In this document: piece by piece, positions 24,107 through 34,499 of the stretch
Numbering within the stretch: position 1 is the first letter of the stretch
Layout: every line of letters starts with the position of its first letter
Assembly: GCA_964007475.1 (NCBI GenBank)
Contig: OZ023273.1
Span: forward strand, 68,962,445-69,026,444
From: Hybos culiciformis
Lineage: Eukaryota > Arthropoda > Insecta > Diptera > Hybotidae
DNA length: 64,000 bases
Reading direction: 5' to 3'
Program-made: the position numbers and the translations under genes
The notes under the pieces: generated by a model
Databases searched by the model: none
What the model was told of the DNA's origin: nothing
The model's input: the letters and a program-made list of their open reading frames with translations, nothing else

Positions 24107-24180
24107 CTATAGAGGAAAAAAAAAATGTTTGAAGTGAAACTTCTTTAGAGGCATTGTGATTGAGAGTGAAAAAAATCTAA

Positions 24181-24255
24181 GTGTCAAAAGTGTAACGATT
24201 ATTGTCAAAAGTGTAACGATTATTGTCAAAAATGCCTCGATTATTGTCAAAAAAA
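24181..24255. repeat. short tandem repeat, 23-bp unit
   Basis: Three adjoining copies of TGTCAAAAGTGTAACGATTA plus TT-type joints, the third diverged to AATGCCTCG. Immediately followed by an A-rich run. No obvious function. Confidence 0.8.
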
Positions 24256-25639
24256 AAGGCAAAAAAAAAGGAAAAAGAAAAAATTTATTTGTCAGCTGAT
24301 GATAAAACCGACAGCCGCTAACAACTTAATGAAGTTTATCAGCGCAATAACCTACTTCATATTGGCTCAGAATTAAAATCGAAAATACTATTTTTTTTTT
24401 TCGAATGAAAGGGAAATTTATTTTAAACAATAATAAAAAAAATATTTCATTTATTAATTATTAGTTCTAATTTTCAAAAAGTTTTTGGAATACAAATATG
24501 TATTCTGAATAAAAATGTTCCACATGCACCTATTTTGTAGATAATTTATTTTTGATATCAATTTTTCTTAATGTAATTTTTTTTAGTTTGTTAGTGTAAT
24601 TTATTTTTGACATTAAATTACACTAATATAATGCAGGAGGAATATTTTTATTACAATTAATTTTTGGAAGAAATACTAATGTCAAATTAAGCAGGCATAT
24701 TTGAAAATGCTCTTTTAACTAAAACAGATTTTTTTTTTAAGTAATTTGTAATTGAGTTGTTAGTATAAATTATTTTTGCCATTAAATTCCATTAATGCAA
24801 TGCATGTAGAAAATTTTTATTCCAATTCCTTTTCAGAAGAAGTACAATAAACATGAAATTTTTCAGGCATATTTAAAAAGTTATTTTAGGTTAAACTTTT
24901 CGGGCAACAAAAAGAAAACACGCTGCTGTTTTTTCATACATTATTGTCGATAATAATATAGTTGTAACCGGAATTGTGCAGCTTAAAATATAGTAGAAAT
25001 CATCTGGCAATCAGTGTTGCCATGCAGCCATAATTCTAGCCTTTTGAAATAACTTAAAATCCATTATGCCACTAAACTTTTTGAGCTTAAAAAGTATTTT
25101 AGAATTTTTAAATGTTTTTATCTCTAAGTAGTCGCTGGCTTTTAATTTTTTTTTTTTCAAATTTTTCTAAGCCGCCGAATTCCCCCAAAACAAGTTATTT
25201 TAAGTCGACTGGCCGCAGCAGTCGAAGGACAAAAATCAACTAGTCGCCGTCGAAAAAATCGGTTGGCGTCATGTCTTTTGTGCACTTAGCCATTTTAAAT
25301 ATTTATTTAGCCTCCCCAGAAAATACTACTTGCCATTAAGTTTCACTTCTTCCGTGTGTCCCGAGACTCACATATTTTTTTTTTTTTTTTTTTTTTTGTG
25401 AAATTTTTTTTTTATTTATTTTTTTTTTAATTTAATTTTTTTTATTTTAATCTTTTTTTTATTAATTTTTTTATATAATTTTTTGGTATTTTTTATTTAT
25501 TTTCTTTATATTTATTAAATTTAATTTTTTTTATGATAATACTTTGTTGTTGCTGATATTTTTAATGTTTACTATATTGTTTTTGTATTGCTGAGCGTAA
25601 ATATCTATGTTGTGTTGGCTTTAGATGTTAATAATAAGA
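24256..25639. other. gene-free segment with unclassified GC-richer patches
   Basis: The patch at 24290-24360 (GTCAGCTGATGATAAAACCG) and 24960-25365 (AGTGTTGCCATGCAGCC; CGACTGGCCGCAGCAGTCG) is less AT-rich than its surroundings and ends in a T-rich tract of about 170 bp (25374-25545). This may be a decayed retroelement with its tail read from the other strand. No protein similarity is evident to me. Confidence 0.4.
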
Positions 25640-25745
25640 CATTGATGTTCTTTTTATAAACAATAATATATTGTTGATAATGTTTTTATTACGATCTATA
25701 ACTCAATATTTCGACTTATTCCAAGTCATCATCAGGAGTTTACAA
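25640..25745 (-). mobile_element. Penelope-like terminal repeat fragment
   Basis: On the minus strand it reads CTGATGATGACTTGGAATAA then GTCGAAATATTGAGTT, followed by AATAAAAACATT. This mirrors the GATGATG...GTCGAAA signature common in the terminal repeats of Penelope-like elements. It has the same orientation as the GIY-YIG domain at 31725-32080 and lies on its 3' side, consistent with one Penelope-like element interrupted by the LINE at 25834-30650. Confidence 0.45.
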
Positions 25746-26314
25746 TGTGTCAAATTATGCTAAAATTATCAAAAACAAAATCAATTAAGCTACCATTTAA
25801 GAATTTAACACTACCATGCATAAGCATAAATACATTTATTTATTTATTTATTATTCAATTCAAATTTTATAAATTAGTTCAATAATGGTAATAATTAATA
25901 TTTATCTTAACAAATTCTACTATTTTTATTTTATACATTATAACTGCTGCAAACAGCCATAGGCTGGAATTGCATTAGTTTTTTTTAAATTAATTTATTT
26001 CTTATCAAATTATTATTTAATTAAATTAATTTATTTTTTATCAAATTACTATTAATTTCTTATTTGACTACTTAATTTCCCTATTCTTATGTCTTATATC
26101 ACATACACCAATAATACTTATATAATTTTCTAAGTTACTTTGTTTATTTATTTTATAAACCGTAAATTATAATTTTTTATATATTTTACTTTTATTATTG
26201 ACTTTAAAACAATAAAATTATTATATCCTGTTCTATAGACTAATTACTAATTTTTAAGTTTGAGACTATCTTATTGTGTCTAGTCTAGTTATAATAACAC
26301 TATTCTCTAATCTC

Positions 26315-27997
26315 CTAATATATTTGAATTTGTTTTTTTAATTCTTCAATATTAGAATCACAAATCTTTTTCTTTAGTTTGTTTAGAAATATTCTAAAGT
26401 TTTCATTTGGTCCAAGACCCAGTTTTAATATAATGTTGTTATAAATTCTGGCAGCATCAGAGAACAAGCCATTCCTATGATAACTATTTTTAGAAATGGG
26501 AACTACAAAATTATTTCTATCTCTCGTAAGATGGTCGTGCACATCACACCTGCGAGTGAAACTGACATTTGATTTAGAATATCCATTAACAATTTTGTAT
26601 ATAAATTTCGCTTTTTCAAGAATTGTTAATTGTTCCAAGCTATATTTTCTTGTTTCACGATATAGTACCTCTGTCGACGTTAGCCAATCGTAATTAAAAA
26701 GAAGCTTCAAACTTCTTTTCAGCAGTAAATGCACTCTATTTTTTAAATTTTTTGTACACGACGACCAACTTGGTAGACCATATGTTACATGTGAAACAAT
26801 GTGTGAATGATATATAATGTTCGCTATATGTTTGCTAAATACTATATGCGTTTTTTTTATTGCACCTATAAACGAAGCTAATTTTTTACACACATTGTTT
26901 ACATGATAGTTCCACTTGAGTCTTTCATCAAGCACCATCCCTAAGTAACTAATATACTCCACCCTCTCAATGTCAACATTATCAATCCTAATGTTTATGT
27001 TAATAACTATATTACTTCTTTTATGGAAACAAATATATTTAGTTTTTCGCTTATTTAATGATAGTTGGTTCCCCCTCAACCAGTTAAAGAAAATTTCTAG
27101 GTCCTCATTAATAACCTTCTCTAGTTTTTTCGAGTCTCTTTCCTTATAAATTAGACATGTGTCATCCGCAAAAATAGTATATTTTCCTTTTAATTTCGCT
27201 CTGTTAATGTTTTGAATGTATAATAGATAAAGCGTGGGACCCAATACTGTACCCTGTGGAATACCTGTTTTCATAGTTAACGCTGCACTAATATCATCCT
27301 TAACTCTTGTGCTACTTAGTCTATTACTCAGATAATTTTCTATAATCTTATGTGCCACACCTCTAAAACCAAGATCATAGAGGTTACTCAGAAGGATCTT
27401 ATGGTCCACAGTATCGAATGCCTTCTGAAGGTCAACAAAAACAGCACATGTACTGTTTCCCTCATCTAAACTATCCTCAATTTCTTTAATTACTTCTGAA
27501 ATCGCTGAACCTGTGTTACAACCCTTTTGAAATCCGAATTGGTTATTATCAAAACCTCCATTGTTTAAAATGAAATTATTAATTCTTTTATTTATTATTT
27601 TTTCATAAATTTTACTAAAAGTATTTATTAAACTAATTGGACGATAGTTGTTAGGATCGTGTCTATCACCTGATTTAAAAATGGGTATAATTGTCGAAGT
27701 TTTTAAGCAATCTGGTATTATTCCAGTCACAAGAGACTCATTAATTAATTCGGCCAACAGAGGTATAATCAGTTTAGATAGTTCATTAATATCTTTAACT
27801 AGAATACCATCAGGTCCTGGTGAAGAATTCTTTTTTAGACCCTTTATAATCTGGGCAATTTCCCTATCATCAGTTGGCCCCAGAAATAAAGTTTTGGGAT
27901 TAACGTGGTTTCGAGTCGTACTATGCTGTGGAATCTCCCTACTGAGATTAGGACCCACTTCATTAAAATGTAAGTTAAGTGCAGAAGCAATATCCAC
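26315..27997 (-). pseudogene. LINE ORF2, reverse transcriptase part
   Basis: About 560 codons. The fingers region has NNYRPISLINTFSKIYEK. The palm has VDLQKAFDTVDHKIL (first catalytic Asp), GIPQGTVLGPTLYLLYI, and FADDTCLIY with the catalytic Asp pair. The thumb and a C-terminal region follow (WNYHVNNVCKKLASFIGA; a WSSCTKN stretch). It copies the element's RNA into DNA at the nicked target. No internal stop is present, but the frame is offset by one base from the endonuclease part upstream, with a stop between, so ORF2 is broken at about 28010-28035. A valine codon, not a true ATG, opens the frame after that break. The RT motifs are complete, so the domain itself looks functional. Confidence 0.9.
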
Positions 27998-28019
27998 ACT
28001 TTTTTCATATACTTTGTCT

Positions 28020-29143
28020 TTATATTATTTTTAATATATTATTCTCTTTCAAGTCTGATTGCTTATTGTGCAGTTCATTGTTAATTATTCTCCACATTTT
28101 TCTTGAATCATTAACTGAATTGCTAATTTTCCTATCAAAGCTTTCTTGTTTTGCATTTTTTATAAGTCGGAGTACTTTGTTACGCAACGTTTTGAATTTA
28201 GAAGAAAAAGTTGAATTTTCAGGGAATTTTTTTTGGAGTTTGTAAAATGAGTCTCTCTCTCTCATTGTAAGCATGATTTCCTCATTAAACCATGTTTCAT
28301 TTTTAGTTTTGAGTTTACATGTTTTAGTATTTTTAGATTTAATTGTAGTTATTGTTTCGATTAGAGAATCAAAATCAGTTATAGGAGTAGTTTGAATATA
28401 GTTTCGAAAATCATTATAAAAAGATTTATAATTAGTTTTATTATAAGTAATTTTATTAGTTACCCTCCTATTAGCCACAGGTATAAAAAGTGAGAGGTAG
28501 ATGACTTTGTGATCAAAAGAAGCATTTTCCAGAAGCCTAATAGTAAATTCAATTGACTCGTCTATGCTTCCCAGCGCATGGTCAATTAATGTGGAACTAA
28601 TACTTGTAACTCTAGTCGGGAATTCGCTACTAACCCTGTTAAAAATTCTGACACCACTAGACTCAAGCATGTCCAAATAGTTGGCAATAATCGCGTTGTC
28701 GGCCAGTAAATCCAAGTTGGTGTCACCGACAAAAATAAAATTGTCAAATTTATGAAAAATGTTTTCAAGATGATTAATAAATTGAATTTTATCCTCATTA
28801 GGACTACAGTAGCAGGTAGTATATTGATTTTCATCTTACCGAAAGTTGTTTCAATTACTGAAGTATTAAATTTATTGTCCTTCAACAGAACATTATACAA
28901 TAGGCCATGTCTAACAAATAAGGATGTCCCTCCACCTCTTAATTCTCTACAGTTATAAATAGCTGTATAACCCGGAATATTATAATACTTCGTTTCATCT
29001 GATTTTAGCCAAGTCTCACTCACAGATATGATGTCCACGGTCTCCGAATTTTTTATAAGAAGTGATTCTATTTCCGACAGCTTATTTCTGATGCTACGAG
29101 CGTTGATACCTACAATATTTACAATTTTATTAGTAATATTCAT
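28020..29143 (-). pseudogene. LINE ORF2, endonuclease part, frameshifted
   Basis: Begins with ATG at 29143, 37 bp after the ORF1 stop. The apurinic-type endonuclease motifs appear in order: NARSI near the start, SETWL with the catalytic Glu, GGGTSLFVR, then after a +1 shift at about 28815-28830 YCSPNED, FVGDTNLDL (Asp and Asn), TLIDHAL, and FDHKVIYL in place of the usual SDH. The two frames are 28586-29143 and 28020-28715 and overlap around the shift. The enzyme would nick target DNA to prime reverse transcription. A second frame break separates it from the reverse transcriptase. The shifts could be real or uncorrected long-read errors in A/T runs. Confidence 0.85.
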
Positions 29144-29180
29144 TTTAAATTATTAGAAAAACAAATTCAACAGACAAAAT

Positions 29181-30497
29181 TTAATAAGCTACTCTATTCC
29201 TAAAATCTTGTACTTTATTTAAGAATATAGGACAGTTTACACTGTTAGCTGAGTGATCGTATGAATAATTTTTGGCTTCGTAACAATTAGCGCAACACAA
29301 AACATCAGAATCACACTCCTGGGCTGAATGGTTACCTGCACATATGGAACAAACTTGAGTACCCCTGAAATTCGCTGCTATGTGGTGAAATTTCTGACAT
29401 TTCAAGCATCTGACAATGAAGATGGACTCTTTGCAGTATACAGATTACCAATTCAAGTTGATGTATCTGTCCTTCATTTTATGAAATGTGTCTTTTGGAC
29501 ATTTTAATACATAATTGAATTTTTTATTAACTTCACGACATGAAACAATGTTGAATACATCATTCTGGTCTAGAAACTGGTTTTGAGCAATAAGAGCATT
29601 TTTTATATCGTTGTAATCTTGATACTTGGTATCAATTCTTTTCAAAATTATTTTTGGCATTTTGAGTTCCGTTTTTTTCACATTGTAATCACTCCCCAGA
29701 TTTGTTTTGGCTTGGGTCACGAATCTTTCAATATTATTTTCTGATTGAACATAAATTGCAATTCCGCCCTTGTTTAGTTTTTTTATTTTTTTTATAGGAA
29801 TATTTATTTCCGCAGGATTTATTTTCTGTTTCATTATTTTCTCCGTTGTAACAGCATCTTGTTTATCATCAACTGGATTGACTAATACCAAAGGCATATT
29901 AGAAGGTAACTCTTTTTTGAGAATTTCAGCATATGTCTTTTTATTTTCTTGCTCATTTTTGCAATATGTACCTGCAGATATTTGATTATTTAACAATTCA
30001 AAAGCTTGGCTTAAATATTCATATTTTTCATTGATTTCTTTTACTTCTTTCAAAATTTCTTCCATTTTAATCATTATTAACGAAATCTTATCATTATTAC
30101 TCACCTGTCCCTGTTTAGTGGACATGGGATTATAATAATTAGAACTTGATTCACCAGCAAAGGTGTTGTCTAACGATATGACTGATTTATTTTTATCTAT
30201 AGATGCATTATTAGACGGTATGATTGATCTACGTTTATCATTATTGGACGCGCTGACTGATCTACGTTTATCATTATTTGTCACGTTATTAATCGGCTGA
30301 ACTTGACATTCAACACATTTGTAGTTGCTAATTTTTGATTTATAGATTTTATCAAATATCTCCTGAGGTAGGTCTGCGCAACCTTCGTGGCACCACATCA
30401 TACATGTCATACATTTCAGTGACTTCACTTTTTTTCCAACATTTTTCCCACACTTTCCGCAAGGAAACATTGTTTTTTTCTTCGTTGGTTGCACCAT
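29181..30497 (-). pseudogene. LINE ORF1: PHD-type finger plus zinc knuckles, one in-frame stop
   Basis: ATG at 30497. Residues 13-64 hold a C4HC3 PHD-like finger (Cys13, 16, 29, 32, His37, Cys40, 61, 64). A Lys/Ser/Asn-rich linker, a coiled-coil-like stretch around residues 140-175 and a probable RNA-binding fold follow. After residue 350 there is a TAA (29442-29444), and the same frame continues for about 87 codons with CLKCQKFHHIA, CSICAGNHSAQEC and CCANC, which are retroviral-type zinc knuckles. The product coats element RNA. The stop is the only lesion in 1.3 kb, so it is either recent decay or a sequencing error. Read-through would give about 438 residues, a usual ORF1 size. Confidence 0.85.
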
Positions 30498-30650
30498 TTT
30501 TTATTAAGTAATTAAAAAACTATTATTTCTATTTTGTCTTTTATTGTTTCTTTTTTTTTTATTCCTTTTTCTTTTTCACCTTGCTGTGATAACAAGGTTA
30601 TCAGCTCAATACAAAATTTGATTTTCAAGGTTATTAGCGCAGCAAGATTT

Positions 30651-31724
30651 TATTATAAGAAAAAAATGAATAGAAAAACAAAATCTTTTATATTCAATGT
30701 ATCATATAATTCTGAATTATATATAATTCCAATTATTTTAGAATAATTTTTAACCAGTGTATATTTGATCTTATTCTTTTTATTAATTTTTAATTTTAAA
30801 TTTTTCCAATTATAATAATTTTATTTTAATTAATTTTCGGAGAAAAAAAATTTTTTTGTTCTTATCTCTTTGACAATCAGAATCAGAATCATACATAAAA
30901 AAAAGAATAAAAAATATTTTTTAAAGCAATATATATAATAAAATTACAAAATACCTACAAAAAAATGTATAAACTATAAAATCAAAAAAACAAATAAGCA
31001 TAAAGCATAAGCATAAAAACATACGAAAAAAATGTACAAGTCAAATAAATATGAAAATTATGATAAAATTAAATATTGATGTTTTAATTAAAAGAAATAT
31101 AAAAATATGTCTTACTCAAATCTCGTATTCCTTATGATAAAATTGTATTTTTTCAAAATGTGACAATAAAATTAAAAACTTAAATTGAATTTTTACTTTT
31201 GGCAAAAATGAACTAATCCCAAAAAATATTCATTTGAGCCAAATTTTTTCTGTTTTTTATTTTGTATTTTTTCTTTATGGCTATTTATCACATAAAAAAT
31301 TTTATTTTATTTTTTTAATTTATTTTAAAGAAATTATTCTTATATTTTAAATTAATCCCATTAGTAATTTAAATTTATCTAAATTGGGAAATAAAAATTG
31401 GAGGGAATTGATAAATGTCAAAAAACTCACACATATGAACAATTAAAGTTCCACGTCTACCAAGTTTAAAATTAACAATACACAAAAAAATGTCAAAGTT
31501 CAAAAATTATAAAGTTAGGAAACTACGAACGTATTTTCAAAGTTTATCTATTTTTTAGATAGGAAAGTGAAAATTTGAAAAATTTTAAAAATTTAAAAAA
31601 ATTAAAAAAAATTTAAAAAACTATAAAAAGTTATTATGTTGGAAATATAGACATATTATTAAATATGCTAAAAAATATGTGTTTTGAGTTAATTTTATTA
31701 AGAAGGTCGAAGTGGAAAAGTTTT
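30651..31724. other. AT-rich DNA between the LINE and the Penelope-like fragment
   Basis: No coding sequence or repeat structure is recognisable. It may be the decayed continuation of the Penelope-like element into which the LINE inserted, but nothing in the sequence proves that. Confidence 0.4.
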
Positions 31725-32080
31725 TTAAGTCGACTTATAATTGCAAGTTTGGTCTTGATTTTTTATAATGTGGTTAATTTCACATATTTTTAATTTGTGC
31801 TTGTTATTATTCTGTTCAAGAATTTGAACATTGTCAAAATTAAAAGTATGGGAATTTAATGCTACGTGTTGTGCCAATGCTGCCTTAGGATCTAGAATGT
31901 TGGTTATAGATAACGAATTTTTGTGTTGAGAAATTCTATTTTTTAATTTTTGGTTAGTTTCTCCAATATAGTGTTTGTCACAATCATTACATGAAATTTT
32001 ATGTACAAGGTCTGATTTTTCAGTATTAGGAATAGGATCTTTTAATTTTTTGAAGAAAATGGTATTTAGTTGATTTAAGG
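31725..32080 (-). pseudogene. Penelope-like element, GIY-YIG endonuclease domain
   Basis: The 118-codon minus-strand frame contains KSDLVHKISCNDCDKHYIGE, then TNQKLKNRISQHKNS, and ends near the stop at 31725. A K-I-x-C-x2-C-x3-YIGxT core followed by an Arg and a His is the C-terminal endonuclease of Penelope-like retroelements (GIY-YIG fold), which cuts target DNA. The upstream reverse transcriptase is missing: at 32081 the sequence passes into a hAT terminus. It keeps an open frame over the whole domain, so loss was by truncation rather than slow decay. A standalone GIY-YIG gene is less likely given the CxxC core. Confidence 0.75.
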
Positions 32081-32395
32081 CATGGGTGCACAATTTTTTA
32101 AGTGACGAGCCAAATTAAAATAAAACTATTTTACTGCGGGCCACAAGGAAAAAAATATTTTTTATTGTTTTTTATATGTACATATTAAATTTTACTTTTT
32201 TTTTAATAATTTTGGAAATATTTGGAACTTATTGTGTTGTAGCCAGTCCGTTATACGAGATCGTAGCTTGCTTTTATTTATATTCATAATTGTGAAGATT
32301 TGTTCACATATATACGTTGAACCAAACAAAGATGCGTAACGTCCCGCCGTATCATATAAATTTGGGTACTTGTCCTTATCCAAACTCCTTATCCA
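32081..32395 (-). pseudogene. hAT transposase C-terminal end and terminal repeat
   Basis: Minus-strand codons from about 32389 to 32192 read DKYPNLYDTAGRYASLFGST, YICEQIFTIMNINKS, KLRSRITDWLQHN. This matches the dimerisation region of hAT transposases related to the GTF2IRD2/ZBED5 group (FGSTYxCE...Mn..KS..RSRLTD). Downstream lies GGCCCGCAGTAAAATAG and a terminus whose complement is CATGGGTGCACAATTTTTTA (32081-32100), similar to hAT ends. Everything upstream of this C-terminal part is absent, so only the last 5% or so of an autonomous element remains. It abuts the Penelope-like fragment. Confidence 0.75.
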
Positions 32396-32647
32396 AATTC
32401 AATAGTTGTTTTTAACAATTCATTTATTTGAAATAATAAAACAAATTTGTTAAAACTAAAATTAAGCTAAATTTTGAAATTATCTAAACATTATGTGATT
32501 CAGCAAATTTAATTATTGGATTTGAAATAAATATTTCAATATATCAACTACAAAAATAGTAGAATTGTACAGTAACATTCTTTGACAATTATTGTAGAAA
32601 GTTTTCATAGAAACCGATTTTATATTGTCTATTAATACATTGTTATA
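32396..32647. other. AT-rich spacer
   Basis: Nothing recognisable between the hAT remnant and the SINE. Confidence 0.4.
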
Positions 32648-32905
32648 TATCACTGACATAGCTCAGTGGAAGAATTCATAACATTGAACAAAACGGTTAA
32701 GCAACGCCTCGTTGTGATAGAACTTAGATGGATAACCGACCAAAAAAGCTAAAAAAAAAAAAAGCAATGTCTCGTAGTGATAGTACATAGATGTGTGACC
32801 AACCAAAAAAGTTAAAAAAAAAAGAAAAAAACAAAAAAAAAAAACCAAAAAAGTTAAAAAAAAAAATTAAAAAAAAACCAAAAAAAAAATCAAAAAAAAC
32901 ATTTG
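32648..32905 (+). repeat. tRNA-derived SINE with A-rich tail
   Basis: The head carries ACATAGCTCAGTGGAAGAA (32657-32675), a good tRNA A box; the B box is degenerate. Two tandem copies of a 50-60-bp body follow (AAGCAACGCCTCGTTGTGAT... at 32700 and AAGCAATGTCTCGTAGTGAT... at 32762), each ending ACCAAAAAAGnTAAAAA, then an A-rich tail to about 32905. The K-run frames on the other strand through the tail are not genes. Confidence 0.65.
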
Positions 32906-33280
32906 AGTTGTTTTTTTGTATTTGAGGGGTCAAAAACGGATAATGCAAATTAGATATTTTATTTAAATTAGTAAATGAATCAAATAATTACGATTTGTAG
33001 CAAATCATTTAATTAAGAATAGCTGGCGCAATTAAACAGTTTAAATGGCTAAAATTCAATCACAAACATTAGATGATTTTATTTGAAGTTTAGATAAAAA
33101 GGCTACTCTTTTTTTTCTGTGTTGTGATGTTAACATTTGGGATGAAATAATTTAGTTGTTTAGTGAGCGTTTGTGTTAGTTCAGGTATAAAAGGAATGGA
33201 GCAATAGGGGTTATCAATATTATTATTTACGTCATGAAGGGAAAAGGTAAAATGGAAAGTTTTTTTATTTGATTTTTCTC
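32906..33280. other. AT-rich spacer
   Basis: No gene or repeat structure seen. Confidence 0.4.
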
Positions 33281-33360
33281 ATGCCCTCTTTGGGATTCGA
33301 ACCTTGTGCTTTTGCATTGCAAACGTTCAACTCTACCACTAGGCTAAGCAATTGAAATTT
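33281..33360 (-). repeat. tRNA-derived SINE copy 3 (best preserved)
   Basis: The minus strand reads AATTTCAATTGCTTAGCCTA then GTGGTAGAGTTG (A box), 30 nt, AAGGTTCGAATCCC (perfect B box) and AAAGAGGGCATGAG with an A-rich continuation. This copy defines the consensus for those at 21953, 23614 and 41729. The A-box/B-box spacing fits an internal pol III promoter. The anticodon arm does not form cleanly, so I do not call a tRNA gene. Confidence 0.7.
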
Positions 33361-33561
33361 AGAATGTGTGTAAAATAGAAAATATAAATTCTATACTGAC
33401 TATAATATCTTTCTTAAGATTCAAAAAATTTCATTCAATCAAGAATAATTTATTTAACTAACGGAAAACTGTAACCATAGAATATGAAAAAATTATCATC
33501 AAATAAGAAATGTATTCGCAAAGAATCATGCTTATAATTCATGTTTCGTTAAAAAAAAATA

Positions 33562-33856
33562 CACAACCAAGGAAAAAAAAATTTAAACTGTGTTAGAATC
33601 ACATCAAGTAAATATTTACTTTAATTACTTGATTATAATTATAATTACTTGATTAATGAAAATAAGCCCTTTAAATCAAGTCAAATGAGTTTACTTGAAT
33701 CATAGAAAAAGCCATAAATAACAGATGAGAAATAAATGGAAAATTTAAGCAAATATTTAACATATCAAGTGACTTCGACTTGAATTATGAAAATTCTTAA
33801 ATTTTAATGATTATGAAAACATGTTGCATGATTCTAGAAATTTTTTTCCCTCAGTG
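33562..33856. mobile_element. TA-flanked MITE (295 bp)
   Basis: Left end CACAACCAAGGAAAAAAAAA and, in complement, right end CACTGAGGGAAAAAAATTTC form imperfect inverted repeats. TA flanks at 33560-33561 and 33857-33858. The interior repeats ATTACTTGATTATAATTA and CAAGTnA-type motifs. No coding. Confidence 0.6.
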
Positions 33857-33858
33857 TA

Positions 33859-34184
33859 TCATTATTACTTATCCAGTTAAGAAAATTCTCTTCAATCAAA
33901 TATATTACAAAAATAATAAGATGTACTATGTTGATACATTTAAGTTATAAGGTATAAAACATCTAGATTTAAGAACGTAGAATAAAAATTGAATGTATTA
34001 AAAAAAATAAAGCTTGAATTTCCAAATAATTGTTTAAACAGAGAATTTATAAATAAAAAATACAAGCTTGTCCGGAAATCTTGAAGATAAGGGTCCTAAA
34101 ATACAATTATTAAATTGTAAAGTATATTAAATTGTAATAAACAGATAAATAAATGATAAGACGTCATTTTGATTTTTATTTTAT
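33859..34184. other. AT-rich spacer
   Basis: Nothing firm. TTGTAATAAACAGATAAATA near 34132 resembles a retroelement 3' tail on the plus strand but has no supporting body. Confidence 0.35.
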
Positions 34185-34337
34185 TAATCCTCGCTCGCCC
34201 TCGCTGTGAAAATTTAAAATAATTTTCTGTTTTCTCTTTTGCAGTTTTTTTGTTAGTTAGTTAAGTTAGTTTAGATACAAGCCGACTTTATTTCATTACA
34301 ATTTTTTGTAATACATAGCATTAATCTTAAAAATATA

Positions 34338-34460
34338 TTCAGATATTTTAATATGAATCAGTTTATTTTAAATATTATTTTAAATATATTCAGATATTAT
34401 AAATATTATTTTAAATATATTCAGATATTTTAATATGAATCAGTACCATTTAGTCTCTTC
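34338..34460. repeat. tandem duplication in the LINE 3' UTR
   Basis: The block ATATTCAGATATTTTAATAT plus GAATCAGT recurs at the two ends, with a shortened copy (TATTCAGATATTATAAATATT) between, giving nearly three copies of a unit of about 45-60 bp. Confidence 0.7.
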
Positions 34461-34499
34461 AACTTTGACTTTAATATCAATTTAGTATCCGTGATTTAA

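Larger units (their letters stand above)
25834..30650 (-). mobile_element. non-LTR retrotransposon (LINE), almost full length, CR1/Jockey group
   Basis: Minus-strand element of about 4.8 kb in the order 5' UTR, ORF1 (30497-29181), ORF2 (29143-26315), 3' UTR of about 460 bp, and a terminal (TAAA)n tail (complement of 25834-25853). The PHD-finger ORF1, apurinic-type endonuclease and reverse transcriptase place it in the CR1/Jockey lineage; the exact clade is not resolved. ORF1 has one stop, and ORF2 has two frameshifts. The 5' limit is estimated from where a GC-richer leader (CTTGCTGCGCTAATAACCTT on the minus strand) begins. Few lesions suggest fairly recent insertion. Confidence 0.85.

Noticed and set aside
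26496..28245. Plus-strand open frames over the LINE
   Set aside because: Antisense shadows of the reverse transcriptase and endonuclease frames.
33281..33360. Functional tRNA gene
   Set aside because: A and B boxes are good, but the anticodon arm and acceptor stem do not fold properly and there are three relatives in the window, so it is a SINE.
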